A stretch of 64,000 bases of DNA from Bradyrhizobium aeschynomenes (GCF_013178945.1 NZ_JABFDM010000001.1:372001-436000); one strand, 5' to 3'; shown: positions 8,434 to 19,183, counted from the first letter of the stretch. A program made the numbers and translations. Notes: generated from the letters alone by a model not told the origin.

Positions 8434-8703
8434 TCAGGCCGAATAGGCCGGCACCGCGATGCCGTCGGCCGTGTAGATGCGGATCTTGTTCCGCAAGGTG
8501 CGCACGGGCATGCCGAGCAGTCGTGCGGCATGGGTGCGGTTGCCGTTGCAGCGCGCCAGGGTCTGAACGATGAGCTCGCGCTCGATCTCGGACAAGGGCG
8601 TGCCGATCAACAGCGGCAGAACCTCCGCGGCGGAGCGCGACGGTGGCATGGCAAGGGGAACGAGTGAAGGACTTGCGGAATCGGCTGACAACTCTTGCGA
8701 CAT
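8434..8703 (-). CDS. Fis-type helix-turn-helix protein
   Basis: An 89-residue protein whose C-terminal half ([40 protein letters not shown]) is the Fis/NtrC-type DNA-binding HTH. The [16 protein letters not shown] helix is closest to the C terminus of the flagellar regulator FlbD. There is no receiver or AAA+ domain, so it is a stand-alone DNA-binding module. The ribosome site GGGAGGAG lies just before the ATG. No flagellar genes are in the window and its targets are unknown. Confidence 0.85.
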   Translation of the reverse strand: MSQELSADSASPSLVPLAMPPSRSAAEVLPLLIGTPLSEIERELIVQTLARCNGNRTHAARLLGMPVRTLRNKIRIYTADGIAVPAYSA

Positions 8704-9170
8704 AACTCCTCCCGATCAACGCCCGCGCCTGAACTCGAGAGAGCGACGCGAAAACATCGAGACCAACTGAACACCCAGCCCGTAAATCACCGTGGTCGGA
8801 CAAGGTTAATGGGGCCTTAACACCGGCCGCGGGCCATGGCGCTGCGGCCAAATACCCCGAAATCGCCTTGGTTTCGCTGATGTCTCGGCCCAATTCGCCG
8901 CCGACGCGCCGCACTGGCCCTGGCCTCGCTGCGCAGAGCGGCTCGACGAGGGCCCACTCCCGCATGTCGATCGCGCCGTGCCGGCCGGGCTCCATTGCCG
9001 TCCCGCGAGGGCGGCATTTCCGACACACTGACGGCGCGGCATGCGTGCCGCCGCGCAAAGGGCTAAATTCGGCCCGATCGATTCGCTTGGTGGGGCATCA
9101 TCGGCATGCGTGGCCATCGGATGACCTCAAGTTCACGCAGTCCACATTCACTTCGCTGGAGACTTCATCC
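8704..9170. other. Intergenic region between divergent genes
   Basis: This 467-base stretch separates the HTH gene (minus) from the secreted protein at 9171 (plus). It should hold both promoters. I see no recognisable repeat, RNA or short gene; reading frames in it have arginine-rich, shadow-like composition. Confidence 0.4.
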
Positions 9171-9611
9171 ATGAAAATTGCATCCTTGCTTCGCGGTCTG
9201 TTGGTGGCGTTGACGGCCGCGACGGGCGCCATCCTGCCGGCCACGGCGCACGCGGATGGCGGCTTCATCACGCTGACCATCTACAAGGCAGGATGGATCA
9301 TCGGCGGCTCCGGCGGCAGCGGCGTGCTGAACTTCCACGGCCGCGCCTATCCGCTGTCGACCGGCGGGCTCGACTGGGGTCTCGTCTTCGGCGGCTCGCG
9401 CACGGTGCTGCGCGGCCGCGTCAGCAACATCTGGCGTCCTTCGGACGTCGAGGGCGTCTACGGCGCTGCCGGCGCCGGCCTTGCGGTCGGCCGCGGCGTG
9501 CGCGGCATCGTGCTGACCAACCAGAAGGGTGCCGTGCTCGAGCTGTCGGGCGAGCAGATCGGCCTGCTGGCCAATGTCGATCTGTCGGGACTGGCGATCA
9601 CGATCAGGTAG
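9171..9611 (+). CDS. Secreted glycine-rich protein of unknown function
   Basis: A 146-residue protein with a signal peptide (MKIASLLRGLLVALTAATGAILPATAHAD). The mature part is glycine-rich and beta-prone, with GWIIGGSGGSGVLNFHGRAYPLSTGGL early and YGAAGAGLAVGRGVRGIVLTNQKGAVLELSG later. The layout suggests a small periplasmic beta protein reminiscent of DUF1134/EipA-like or YSC84-like proteins, but I cannot assign a family. The ATG at 9171 opens the signal peptide. It is a single gene followed by palindromic repeats. Confidence 0.75.
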   Translation: MKIASLLRGLLVALTAATGAILPATAHADGGFITLTIYKAGWIIGGSGGSGVLNFHGRAYPLSTGGLDWGLVFGGSRTVLRGRVSNIWRPSDVEGVYGAAGAGLAVGRGVRGIVLTNQKGAVLELSGEQIGLLANVDLSGLAITIR

Positions 9612-9669
9612 TCGCGGCATGGGTGAGGTGCCTGACATCAGCAACGGCGCCGCAACTAACAACCGGTGT

Positions 9670-9770
9670 CGTCGCCCGGTCAGGCCGGGCGATCGAGTAC
9701 GCCGCGGCTCATCGGCTCGATCGCAGCTGCCTCTGGAAGACTGGATCGCCCGGTCAAGCCGGGCGATGAC
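9670..9770. repeat. Palindromic repeat, family A (copy 1)
   Basis: Two small palindromes (TCGCCCGGTC-AGGCCGGGCGA at the left, GATCGCCCGGTCAAGCCGGG at the right) bracket about 50 less conserved bases. The right element recurs almost identically at 20051-20079 and 55247-55273, and a shorter relative lies at 16237-16260. These are REP/RPE-like intergenic elements. Conceptual peptides such as [10 protein letters not shown] come from this repeat and are not genes. Confidence 0.75.
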
Positions 9771-9889
9771 AGTTGTGATGGTCGCAAGCATCCACCCTTG
9801 TCGTGCATCTTGCTCTCCACCACTCCACCTTTCATGAAACCGCGTTCTCGCCGCACCTCGTGCGCGAGGGATGCATCGTGAGAGCCCCA

Positions 9890-10110
9890 TCGAAATTCGA
9901 GAGGGGCAGGGAAGGCCGGGAGCTCGCCGCTCCCATGGTCCGCGTGCAACAAGAAGCACGCGGCAGAACCACAGGTTCGGCGGAGACATCCCGGCCTTCC
10001 CTGCGCGCATGGTCTGACGGCTTATACGTGGTCTCCCTGGTGCGCCGGCTTGTTGGCCACCATGGCACGCGCCAAGCTTTCGCATGAGCGCCTGCGTGAT
10101 ACCAGCGTCG
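9890..10110. repeat. Long degenerate repeat, family E (copy 1, minus orientation)
   Basis: This stretch carries GCAGGGAAGGCCGGG and its inverted partner about 90 bases apart, then a segment containing TTATACGTGGTCTCCCTGGTG. Read on the minus strand it is the same composite repeat as 56960-57240 on the plus strand (ACGTATAAG, then CGCGCAGGGAAGGCCGGG, a loop, then CCCGGCCTTCCCTGC). I recognise the general type as common Bradyrhizobium intergenic repeats. The further bases 10111-10464 look like a more decayed extension of such a repeat and hold no convincing gene. Confidence 0.6.
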
Positions 10111-10464
10111 GGGTATCAGGACATCACGACTTCGCCGTACGTGACGGCCGGCGCTCGTCCGGCGCAGCCCTCACGTCCACCGCGGCCCACCTCCACGTAT
10201 CGTGACGACGCGTACGTCCCTCTGCATGAGGCGGGTTGCGCGAGAACATCGTCCTGATTTGCCCGACATGACAAGCGCTGATGGCTGCGACAAACCAACA
10301 CGACGGGCAGTTCGTGCATGGGGTATATGCGACGATTGCCCGTCGGGCGGGGTGGGAAAGATGCAATCATCCGCATTGTTCTCGTCGGTTTCAGCTCATC
10401 CCTGTCGCAATGATCATGATGTTTGCTAGTCATCGCCCTCGGCATCAGGCGACACTCGCTCGCA

Positions 10465-10965
10465 TCACCGCTGACCGACATGCACCGCCAGCTCCCGCCA
10501 CGGCTGCAACGTCCACGCCCCCGATGCCGCCCCGGACGGTGACGCGAGCACGAACACCGTCGGGAAATCCGCATGCTCCGGTTGGCGCCCCAGCGTGATG
10601 GCGATCGTCGGTCTGCCGTAGAACAGGCTCGCAGCCTTCTTGCTGGTGAAGGCGATCGTCGCCGGCCGATAGTGCCGGATCTTCGCGATGAAGCCCGCGA
10701 CGTCGACGCCCGCTTTCAGCGCGACATGGTCCATCCCCGCGCCCAGCTTGCACAGATCGGTGAAGCCGATGCCGAGCGACAGCAGCGCCGGAAACTCCGC
10801 CGGCTGATACAGCCGCGGCGTCAGGCCGACGTCATGCAGCGTGCGCCAGAAGCGGTTGCCGGGATGCGCATAATAGTGGCCGGTCGCGGCCGAGCGCTCG
10901 CTGGCGGCGGTGCCGACGAAGACGAGGCGCAGGCCGGGCTGGAGCTGGTCGGGCAGGCGGTCCAT
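10465..10965 (-). CDS. mug: G/U mismatch-specific uracil-DNA glycosylase
   Basis: A 166-residue DNA repair enzyme that removes uracil or ethenocytosine opposite guanine. The motif VFVGTAASERSAATGHYYAHPGNRFW is the Mug/TDG signature (GxNPG-type loop here as GTAAS, and HPGNRFW). Later KKAASLFYGRP and FVLASPSGAASG (the second catalytic loop, with SPS) agree. The ATG at 10965 is chosen; a TTG at 11001 in frame is less likely. It is a single gene, divergent from the glutathione transferase. Confidence 0.92.
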   Translation of the reverse strand: MDRLPDQLQPGLRLVFVGTAASERSAATGHYYAHPGNRFWRTLHDVGLTPRLYQPAEFPALLSLGIGFTDLCKLGAGMDHVALKAGVDVAGFIAKIRHYRPATIAFTSKKAASLFYGRPTIAITLGRQPEHADFPTVFVLASPSGAASGAWTLQPWRELAVHVGQR

Positions 10966-11076
10966 CGCGCGCTTGTCGCATTGTTGCACTGTCTGCAACA
11001 AGCCATTGATGCGGCGCGGCGTTGTTGATCGGGCGGCCTCGGCTTAGACCATGCGGCACAGCAACGGGAGCACCTG

Positions 11077-11697
11077 ATGTCGCAACGCCGCCTCTACCAC
11101 TTCGCCTTGTCGGGCCACGCGCATCGCGCGCGGCTGATGCTGAGCCTGCTCGCGCTGCCGTGCGAGCTCATCGACGTCGATCTCAAGGGCGGCGCGCACA
11201 AGCGGCCGGATTTCCTGGCGCTCAATCCGTTCGGCCAGGTGCCGGTGCTGGTCGACGGCGACGCCGTGATCCCCGATTCCAACGCGATCCTGGTCTATCT
11301 CGCCGGCCGCTACGACAGCTCCGGCCGCTGGTGGCCGCGCGATCCGCTGGGGCAGGCGCAGGTGCAGCGCTGGCTGTCGGCGGCCGCCGGTCCGCTGGCG
11401 TTCGGTCCGGCGGCGGCGCGGGTGGCGACATTGTTCGGGGCCCCGCTCGACATGGCCCGGGCGCACCAGATCGCCAACAATCTGTTCGCGGTGATGGAGC
11501 GCGAGCTCAGCGTTCGCCCGTTCCTCGCCGGCACGACGCCGACCATCGCCGACGTCGCGCTCTACAGCTACACCGCGCACGCGCCCGAGGGCGGCGTGTC
11601 ATTGACGCCCTATCCCAACGTCAGGGCATGGCTGGCGCGGATCGCCGCTCTGCCCGGCTTCGTGCCAATGCAGCCGAGCGCGGTCACCGCGGCCTGA
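11077..11697 (+). CDS. Glutathione S-transferase family protein
   Basis: A 206-residue cytosolic protein with the two-domain GST plan. The N-terminal thioredoxin-like half has [20 protein letters not shown] and the conserved [14 protein letters not shown]...ILVYLAGRY segment with the cis-proline and the SNAILVYL glutathione-contact region. The all-helical C-terminal half has [19 protein letters not shown]. The ribosome site GGGAG precedes the ATG. The substrate is unknown; no operon partner is near. Confidence 0.92.
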   Translation: MSQRRLYHFALSGHAHRARLMLSLLALPCELIDVDLKGGAHKRPDFLALNPFGQVPVLVDGDAVIPDSNAILVYLAGRYDSSGRWWPRDPLGQAQVQRWLSAAAGPLAFGPAAARVATLFGAPLDMARAHQIANNLFAVMERELSVRPFLAGTTPTIADVALYSYTAHAPEGGVSLTPYPNVRAWLARIAALPGFVPMQPSAVTAA

Positions 11698-11727
11698 CCG
11701 CCAGGGGCGAGCGCGTGCGGACGCCGC

Positions 11728-11997
11728 TTACAGGAAGCAGCGGCGCTCGTCGCGCAGCTTGAGCTGGATGTTGGTGGCCTCGACGAAGGTCGGCACCGGC
11801 TTGGAGACGATCTTGTACGTCGACGGCCATTCCACCGGCTTCGACTGCAAATCGGTGTTCCAGATCTGGCAGATGCCGGTGTTGTCCCAGCGGATCACGT
11901 AGTAGCCGCTCTTGGGGGCAGGCGCGGCGAGGGCCGGCGCAGCGATCGAGGCGGCCGCAACCGCAGCGGCAACGGCGAGAGAGGTCAAGCGACGCAT
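11728..11997 (-). CDS. Small secreted protein, tandem paralogue 1
   Basis: An 89-residue protein with a signal peptide (MRRLTSLAVAAAVAAASIAAPALA). The mature part (YYVIRWDNTGICQIW, then EWPSTYKIVSKPVPTF and LKLRDERRCFL) is clearly related to the product of 12201-12458, with two conserved cysteines that could form a disulfide. The ATG at 11997 has GGAG seven bases upstream. I do not recognise a named family. It is 203 bases from its paralogue on the same strand. Confidence 0.75.
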   Translation of the reverse strand: MRRLTSLAVAAAVAAASIAAPALAAPAPKSGYYVIRWDNTGICQIWNTDLQSKPVEWPSTYKIVSKPVPTFVEATNIQLKLRDERRCFL

Positions 11998-12200
11998 CGT
12001 CAATCTCCTGGAACGAACCAACCCAAAGCATCATGGCTGCACGCCGCGGTCCTTGCGGCCGGCGGCGGCAACCAGAGCGAAGTGGTGCGACAAAAGCGCC
12101 ATCAAGGCAAGGCGCCAGGATCAGCCGTTCACAGCCATGTCAGTGATCTCAGTGGGCGATATCGTGCCCAGGCGGCGGAGCGCAGCTTTGCCGGTCGTGT

Positions 12201-12458
12201 TTACAGCGTGCACCGTCCCTGTCGGCGCAGCTTGACCTGCAGCGTGACGGCGTCGTTGAAGGTCGGCACGGAACGGCTGATGACCTGGTAGCGGGACGGC
12301 CATTGGATCGGCCTGAATGTGAACGCCTCGCTCCAGACCTGGCAGACGCCGGTGTTGTCCCAGCGAAGGATGTAATAGCCGGCTTGTGCGGGGGCGGCGG
12401 CAACCAGCGCCGCAACTGCGCAAGCGCCCGCGAGAGCCATTGTGGTGAAACGAGACAT
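12201..12458 (-). CDS. Small secreted protein, tandem paralogue 2
   Basis: An 85-residue protein with a signal peptide (MSRFTTMALAGACAVAALVAAAPAQA) and a mature part (YYILRWDNTGVCQVW, QWPSRYQVISRSVPTF, LQVKLRRQGRCTL) that aligns with the protein at 11728-11997 over its whole length. The YY-RWDNTG-C, W-S-Y and SVPTF/PVPTF positions and both cysteines are shared. It lies upstream of paralogue 1 and downstream of the acyltransferase, all on the minus strand, but the 203-base gap suggests separate transcription. Confidence 0.78.
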   Translation of the reverse strand: MSRFTTMALAGACAVAALVAAAPAQAGYYILRWDNTGVCQVWSEAFTFRPIQWPSRYQVISRSVPTFNDAVTLQVKLRRQGRCTL

Positions 12459-12571
12459 CGTGAAAACTCCGGCAACAAACAGGCCCCAGCCGTCGGGCGC
12501 CTTGTCGCGGCGGTGTCGTTCGTTTTGAAGGCATTGACGGCCGCGTGATGCGGCAAATCCGCGCGCCGCGC

Positions 12572-13894
12572 TCAGCGCCCGGCCATCGAGCGATGGCGTG
12601 CGGGAGCGCTGGCCGTGTCGGGCTGCGAGGCCTGTCGCGAGGCGAAGCCGAGGTCCGGATTGCCGATGGGCTCAGGCCTGAACCGCGAAGCCCCGACCGG
12701 GACCGGAATGGCGGTCGTGTTCGGGGGGGCTGCTGGCTGGGCCGGCGAGGCTTGCGACTTGCGCCGCAGAAAGTGCCGCTCCAGCAGGGCGTAGGACAAC
12801 GTCGCGGCGATGATCGACAGCGGCAGTCCGACCAGCAGCCGCAGCGGCCACCACAGCCCGTAGCTGTCGAGGAAGTTGAGGATCGGCAGGTGCCAGAGAT
12901 AGATGCCGTAGAAGATCCGGCCGAGGAAGATCGCGACCGGCATCTCGAAGATGCGGTGGAGGATCGTGCCGTGGCTGCGCGCCAGCATGGTCAGCACGAG
13001 GATGCCGGGCAGCACGCCGCACACCATGCTGCCGAACAGATAGTAGTTCATGCTCGGCCCGTCCGCCGCCCAGAACACGAAGGTGACCGTGCCCCAATAG
13101 AGCAGCAGCGGCCAGGCCAGCTTCGGCCACAGCCGGTCGAGCGCGGGAAAGGCGCCCGGCGGCACCAGCCGCAGCACGACGGCCATCGCGCATCCCGCCA
13201 TCAGCGCGTCGGCGCGGGTGTCGAACGCGGTGTAGAGCCGCCGCCACTCCGCGCCGCCGAGCACCAGCGATACGCGCCATGCCCAGATCGCCGCCGCAAT
13301 GGCGCAGATCGCGCCGACCAGCCGCCAGGTCACGCCGAAGCGTTTCACCAGCAGGGCGAAGGTCAGCGGCCACAGCAGATAGAACTGCTCCTCGGTCGAC
13401 AAGGTCCAGGTGTGACCGATGTCCTCGATCGTCTTGGGATCGAACACGTACCAGTAGTTGGCGATGTAGCCGAGCGCGATCGCGGCGCGCTCCAGCGCCG
13501 GCAGGAACGGCGGCCGCAGCAGCCAGGTGAACAGCAGATAGGCGCCGAGCATCAGCAGCAGCGGCGGCACGATCCGCGCGAAGCGCCGGGCGTAGAACTG
13601 GCGGAAGCGGATCTGGCCGTGCTTGTCGATGTCCCGCAGCAGCAGCCCGGTGATGTAATAGGCGCTGGCGACGAAGAACAGGTCGATATACAGCACCGCG
13701 CCCGGCACCAGCGTATGCGACACATGCGCCGTCACCACCCCCAGGGTCATCAGCCCGCGCATGCCGTCATGCGAGGGCACGTAGCCGAGCGGATAGACCT
13801 GCGCCCGGAAGGCATCGCGGATGGCGTCACGGAGCGACACGGCGGCATCGCGCAGGAGACCGGGCAGGGCGTGGATCGGCCAAAGATAAAACAT
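12572..13894 (-). CDS. Acyltransferase family 3 membrane protein (OafA/NodX-like)
   Basis: A 440-residue integral membrane protein with about ten helices, of the family that O-acetylates surface sugars, exopolysaccharides or peptidoglycan. The N-terminal region SHDGMRGLMTLGVVTAHVSH holds the conserved DGxRG and histidine motif; YIDLFFVASAYYITGLLLRD and the FYARRFARIVPPLLLML segment also fit. The C-terminal 60 residues are a disordered Pro/Ala-rich tail. The gene is preceded by an A+T-rich stretch (13895-13960) likely to contain the promoter; no clear ribosome site is visible before the ATG. Confidence 0.9.
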   Translation of the reverse strand: MFYLWPIHALPGLLRDAAVSLRDAIRDAFRAQVYPLGYVPSHDGMRGLMTLGVVTAHVSHTLVPGAVLYIDLFFVASAYYITGLLLRDIDKHGQIRFRQFYARRFARIVPPLLLMLGAYLLFTWLLRPPFLPALERAAIALGYIANYWYVFDPKTIEDIGHTWTLSTEEQFYLLWPLTFALLVKRFGVTWRLVGAICAIAAAIWAWRVSLVLGGAEWRRLYTAFDTRADALMAGCAMAVVLRLVPPGAFPALDRLWPKLAWPLLLYWGTVTFVFWAADGPSMNYYLFGSMVCGVLPGILVLTMLARSHGTILHRIFEMPVAIFLGRIFYGIYLWHLPILNFLDSYGLWWPLRLLVGLPLSIIAATLSYALLERHFLRRKSQASPAQPAAPPNTTAIPVPVGASRFRPEPIGNPDLGFASRQASQPDTASAPARHRSMAGR

Positions 13895-14194
13895 TAATCG
13901 GGAGATTTTCGGATATAATGTTTCGGATTATTTTATAATATTTAAAAATTAAATGTGGCGCAAGAGGAGAAATAGAGCCGTGTGGGGCAGGACGACGCAG
14001 GGTTGCAGCGGGAATGGGCAGACGTGCGCAGTTTTGGGCGGCCCCAAGCCACGCAATGGTCCGCCACGGGACGCGCGCTGTCAGGCGGACAAAGCCGTAG
14101 GCCGCAGGCGGCAGCGTGCTCACCAGCAAGCCGCAAGCACAGCAGTCAGATAGAGGCCCAAAAAATGCTGCCGAGCGCAACGCTGCCCGATACA
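13895..14194. other. Upstream region of the acyltransferase gene, A+T-rich at its edge
   Basis: The first 65 bases are strikingly A+T-rich for this genome (TTTTATAATATTTAAAAATT) and probably contain the promoter of the acyltransferase read on the minus strand. The rest shows no gene or RNA that I can support. Confidence 0.4.
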
Positions 14195-14355
14195 GCGCCC
14201 TCGCCCGTTGCGGGAGAGGGCATGTAGGGCCTCTCAGCACCCTCGGTTGGGTGAGGGGTCTCTCTCCGCGAGCGCGACTCGCCGAAGCATACCCCTCACC
14301 CAACCGAGCCCGCCGCGCTGTCCTACATGCCCTCTCCCGCAAGGGGCGAGGGCGC
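14195..14355. repeat. Long imperfect palindrome, family C relative
   Basis: The two ends, GCGCCCTCGCCCGTTGCGGG and CCCGCAAGGGGCGAGGGCGC, are near-complementary. Between them ACATGCCCTCTC/GAGAGGGCATGT and CCCTCACCCAACCGAG/CTCGGTTGGGTGAGGG also pair, so the whole 161 bases could fold into one long hairpin. It lies between the acyltransferase and RidA genes. Confidence 0.75.
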
Positions 14356-14409
14356 AGTCACGCGCACCGCGCAAGTAGCTAGAGGCAGCAGTTAGCCTGT
14401 GGCACTCCG

Positions 14410-14796
14410 CTACGCCTTCCCCACCGCCGCCACCCCCTCGATCTCGATCAGCATCTTCGGATCCGGCAACGCCACCACCACGCACGTCGTCCGCGCCGGA
14501 TACGGCGCCGGCCCGAACGCCGCGGCATAGAGCCGGTTCGTCGCCGCCACATCGGCCGCGCGCGTCAGCAGCACGTTGACCTTGACGAGATCGCGAAGGC
14601 CGGCGCCGCCCTCGGTCAGCACGCGCGTGAAGTTGGTCACGACATTGGCGAACTGCGCCTCGAACTCATCGGGCAGGTTGCCGTCGGCATCGAAGCCGGG
14701 AATGCTGGAGATGAAGAGGAGGTCGCCGATCCGGGTGCCGAAGGAGAGCGGCGGGGCTTTGATGTGCGGTGGGGAGGGGATGTGGTGGATGGGCAT
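14410..14796 (-). CDS. RidA family reactive-intermediate deaminase
   Basis: A 128-residue protein of the RidA/YjgF/UK114 family, which hydrolyses enamine/imine intermediates released by PLP enzymes. Visible hallmarks are GDLLFISSIPGFDADGNL, the LRDLVKVNVLLTRAADVAATNRLY helix region and the active-site YPARTTCVVVALPDP arginine, followed by KMLIEIEGVAAV. Trimer formation is expected from the family. AGGCTCC precedes the ATG. It is read toward the acyltransferase; the neighbour at 14863 is of different base composition. Confidence 0.93.
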   Translation of the reverse strand: MPIHHIPSPPHIKAPPLSFGTRIGDLLFISSIPGFDADGNLPDEFEAQFANVVTNFTRVLTEGGAGLRDLVKVNVLLTRAADVAATNRLYAAAFGPAPYPARTTCVVVALPDPKMLIEIEGVAAVGKA

Positions 14797-14862
14797 GGAG
14801 CCTCGGGCTGCTAGTTGATCAATTCACACTGCGACTTCGTTGTGTCGCTGCTATCACTATAT

Positions 14863-16059
14863 TCAGAGATTTAGGCTTCTCCAATTTGGATAGCCGCCGA
14901 GATCAATAACCTTGAGAATTGCCAAGCGACATAGCTGATCGAATTCCTCCAGTCGGGATTGTTGCGCGGCGTTTATCCTGCCAGTGTGAGCGGCGCTTGA
15001 TCTGGCGTCGTACATGGCGCGAAACGCTTTGTATTTCTCTTTTCTGTCGGCGGGATCCGTAGCTATGAGATAAGCGCCACGTTCAGAATATCGCCGACTG
15101 ATATGCTTCTTAACTGGAGGTCCGTGCAAAAGGACAATCTCGCCTGCGATACCCAGATCGAGCGCCGTATCTGCCGATGGAGTATGAACTCGCGATCGTC
15201 GGAGTCGATCTATAGCAAGTTCGGTTGGTGTTTTGATGTTTGAGGGTAGGGACAGTGCCGATCTGTAAACTTCGCTGGCCAAATGCGCATCGACGGGCGA
15301 GCAAGTTTCAACCCGAGGTTTGGGTGTTTCCTCAAACGTTCCGCCCGCTCCGTAGCCGCCCATGCCTTCATAAGGAATGGCGGGATGATCAAGCCAAGAT
15401 ATTTGCCATCCGCAGCTAAAGGGACAACCGCTAGACAAAGTTAGCGCGCGAAGGAGGGCGGTTATTTTTTCTCCGGCGTTTTGCGATGTCCGGATGTTAC
15501 TTTCTATGGAGCCATCGAAGATTTCAACATTGTTAGAAAGAAGTGCGCACAAGTTGGGTTTTGGGGTCGGAAGTTCGCCCATCTTGACGATAGCTTGGCC
15601 CCAACGGTCGATTCCAAACACTATCTCTCGTGCCAAAGATGGTGGCGCCTCTACGGCGGGCATGATTGCAACGTCTTCGCTTATCGCTATTTTCTTCGTG
15701 ACTCCCGCGCCAAAAATTCCTACGTATGTCAAACTGTTGCAGACAGAGGTCTTTGCCAGATCCAGAAAGTCCGCGATAATTGCATCGACAGGCCGTTTTG
15801 CAAGTAAGTGATGAATTGAAGCTGTGGCTAGTTGCCAGCTTGAAACTCTGCTGCTTGAAGTAGTTGTATTCAAGTTTCTATTAAACAGTGCTGTCAGTTG
15901 CGGGAGCTGATCCATTGCTATCGCGATAGGTTCCGTCAAAAAGCTCTCAAAGTAGGGCATCGGGAATCCGCCTTTTAACAGGCTGGGATAGTGCGGCTGG
16001 CCGGGCTGAATCAATCTCGACGCGTTTTCAAGTGCCGACTTGAGGATGTCCAGAGTCAT
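14863..16059 (-). CDS. Unknown protein with a HEPN-like C-terminal domain
   Basis: A 398-residue protein, soluble and without a signal peptide. The C-terminal part (about residues 285-385) has ELAIDRLRRSR, then DTALDLGIAGEIVLLHG, then RYSERGAYLI and RAMYDARSSAAHTG. This order, ending in R353-x4-H358, resembles the ApeA-like HEPN domain, whose RX4-6H motif is the RNase active site in many defence and toxin proteins. The N-terminal 280 residues match nothing I know. Base composition is clearly lower in GC than the flanks and codon use is less biased, suggesting transfer. It is a single gene between ridA and the thi terminator. Confidence 0.7.
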   Translation of the reverse strand: MTLDILKSALENASRLIQPGQPHYPSLLKGGFPMPYFESFLTEPIAIAMDQLPQLTALFNRNLNTTTSSSRVSSWQLATASIHHLLAKRPVDAIIADFLDLAKTSVCNSLTYVGIFGAGVTKKIAISEDVAIMPAVEAPPSLAREIVFGIDRWGQAIVKMGELPTPKPNLCALLSNNVEIFDGSIESNIRTSQNAGEKITALLRALTLSSGCPFSCGWQISWLDHPAIPYEGMGGYGAGGTFEETPKPRVETCSPVDAHLASEVYRSALSLPSNIKTPTELAIDRLRRSRVHTPSADTALDLGIAGEIVLLHGPPVKKHISRRYSERGAYLIATDPADRKEKYKAFRAMYDARSSAAHTGRINAAQQSRLEEFDQLCRLAILKVIDLGGYPNWRSLNL

Positions 16060-16203
16060 AGGTGGAGCTCGTGTGGCTTGTATTGCCAGCTTCGCATGGC
16101 AGCGAATCGGTCCATTTTGATTGTACCGAAAGCCATTCTCTAGGTGAGAGACGGGAGTCGTGCTTCAGATTATGATTGAATTTTATCGGAACTTCATCAA
16201 ACC

Positions 16204-16229
16204 AAAAAGCCGGGCTTGCGCCCGGCTTT
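16204..16229 (-). terminator. Intrinsic terminator of the thi operon
   Basis: On the minus strand AAAGCCGGGC-GCAA-GCCCGGCTTTTT forms a strong GC hairpin followed by a T-run, 57 bases past the thiC stop. A further palindrome (GGCCGGGTCAAGCCCGGCC, 16237-16255) related to family A repeats lies between it and thiC. Confidence 0.75.
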
Positions 16230-16285
16230 GATGGATGGCCGGGTCAAGCCCGGCCATGACGATGGTGGGAGCGGAGCGGGCGTCG

Positions 16286-18313
<2,028 letters not shown>

Positions 18314-18405
18314 GTGGAGAGAGTTGAGCTTCACGCCGGCTTGATGCCTGCACGGAGCTAAGAGCGGAGATGAGTTGCGATCGTGAGGGGCGCAGACTGT
18401 TCAGA

Positions 18406-18509
18406 CTCCCTCCCCCCTTGTGGGGGAGGGTTGGGGAGGGGGGTAAGCCACACCCACCGACCCCGGAGCCACCCCCCTCCCTGGCCCTCCCCCACAAGGG
18501 GGGAGGGAA
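18406..18509. repeat. Palindromic repeat, family C
   Basis: CTCCCTCCCCCCTTGTGGGG at the left and CCCCACAAGGGGGGAGGG at the right pair over the full arms, with a second inner G/C-rich pairing. The same element is at 59581-59692, and diverged relatives are at 14195-14355, 31984-32145 and 41111-41143. It lies between thiE and thiC. Confidence 0.8.
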
Positions 18510-18574
18510 CGACCTCGTTTGGGGAGGGAGCGGCGTCCAATCACTCTCGGACGCATTCGCAAAAGCGGTGCGCA

Positions 18575-19183
18575 TCACGCAGGCTCCTTGGTGGCATCGA
18601 GCCAGGCGCGGACGCGGGCGTCGGGGTCGGGGTTCTGCGTAACGTCGCTGACGACCGCGATGGAATCAGCGCCGGCAGCAAAAATCTCCGCGGCCTGCTC
18701 CAGCTTGATGCCGCCGATGGCGACCAGCGGGATGGTGCCGACGCGCTGCTTCCATACGGTGATCTTCGGGATGCCCTGCGGCGCGAAGCGCATCGCCTTC
18801 AGGGTCGTCGGGAAGATCGGGCCGAGCGCGACGTAGTCGGGCTCGGCGGCGAGCGCGGTTTCCAGCTCGGCGTCGTCGTGTGTCGACAGCCCGAGCGTCA
18901 GGCCGGCGTCCTTGATCGCCTTGACGTCGGCCTCCGCCAGATCCTCCTGGCCGAGATGCACGTGCTCGGCGCCTGCGACGACAGCGGCGCGCCAGTAGTC
19001 GTTGACGATCAGCTTCGTCGCCGTGCCCTTGGTGATCGCCAACGCGTCGGTGACGATCTGCAGCGCCTGGCCGTCGTCGAGATTTTTCGCGCGCAGTTGC
19101 ACGGTGCCGACGCCGAGTTTGGTCAGGCGCTCGACCCAGGCGAGGCTGTCGACGACGGGATAGAAACGATCAGGATACGGCAT
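18575..19183 (-). CDS. thiE: Thiamine phosphate synthase
   Basis: A 202-residue TIM-barrel enzyme that joins hydroxymethylpyrimidine diphosphate and thiazole phosphate to give thiamin phosphate. Visible family motifs are [62 protein letters not shown] and [15 protein letters not shown], then [27 protein letters not shown] for phosphate binding. The ATG at 19183 overlaps the end of thiG by 14 bases; a TTG six codons earlier is unlikely. Translational coupling with thiG is probable. Confidence 0.95.
   Translation of the reverse strand: MPYPDRFYPVVDSLAWVERLTKLGVGTVQLRAKNLDDGQALQIVTDALAITKGTATKLIVNDYWRAAVVAGAEHVHLGQEDLAEADVKAIKDAGLTLGLSTHDDAELETALAAEPDYVALGPIFPTTLKAMRFAPQGIPKITVWKQRVGTIPLVAIGGIKLEQAAEIFAAGADSIAVVSDVTQNPDPDARVRAWLDATKEPA

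Noticed and set aside
7733..9058. A 441-residue version of the collagen-like protein
   Set aside because: The extra N-terminal part runs through the FixK box and antisense to the HTH gene and has no protein-like character.
9680..9952. Short frames with peptides such as [10 protein letters not shown] or [10 protein letters not shown] (also near 19946-20160 and 54995-55303)
   Set aside because: They are translations of the family A repeat and not genes.
10116..10574. Frames upstream of mug on the minus strand
   Set aside because: They overlap the real mug gene in another frame and decayed repeat sequence; composition is shadow-like.
12545..13897. A 450-codon plus-strand frame opposite the acyltransferase
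   Set aside because: The composition is Arg/Gln/His-rich, typical of antisense frames in GC-rich DNA.
14195..14355. CRISPR-like repeat structure
   Set aside because: There is one long palindrome with no regularly spaced direct repeats or spacers; no CRISPR array is seen anywhere in the window.
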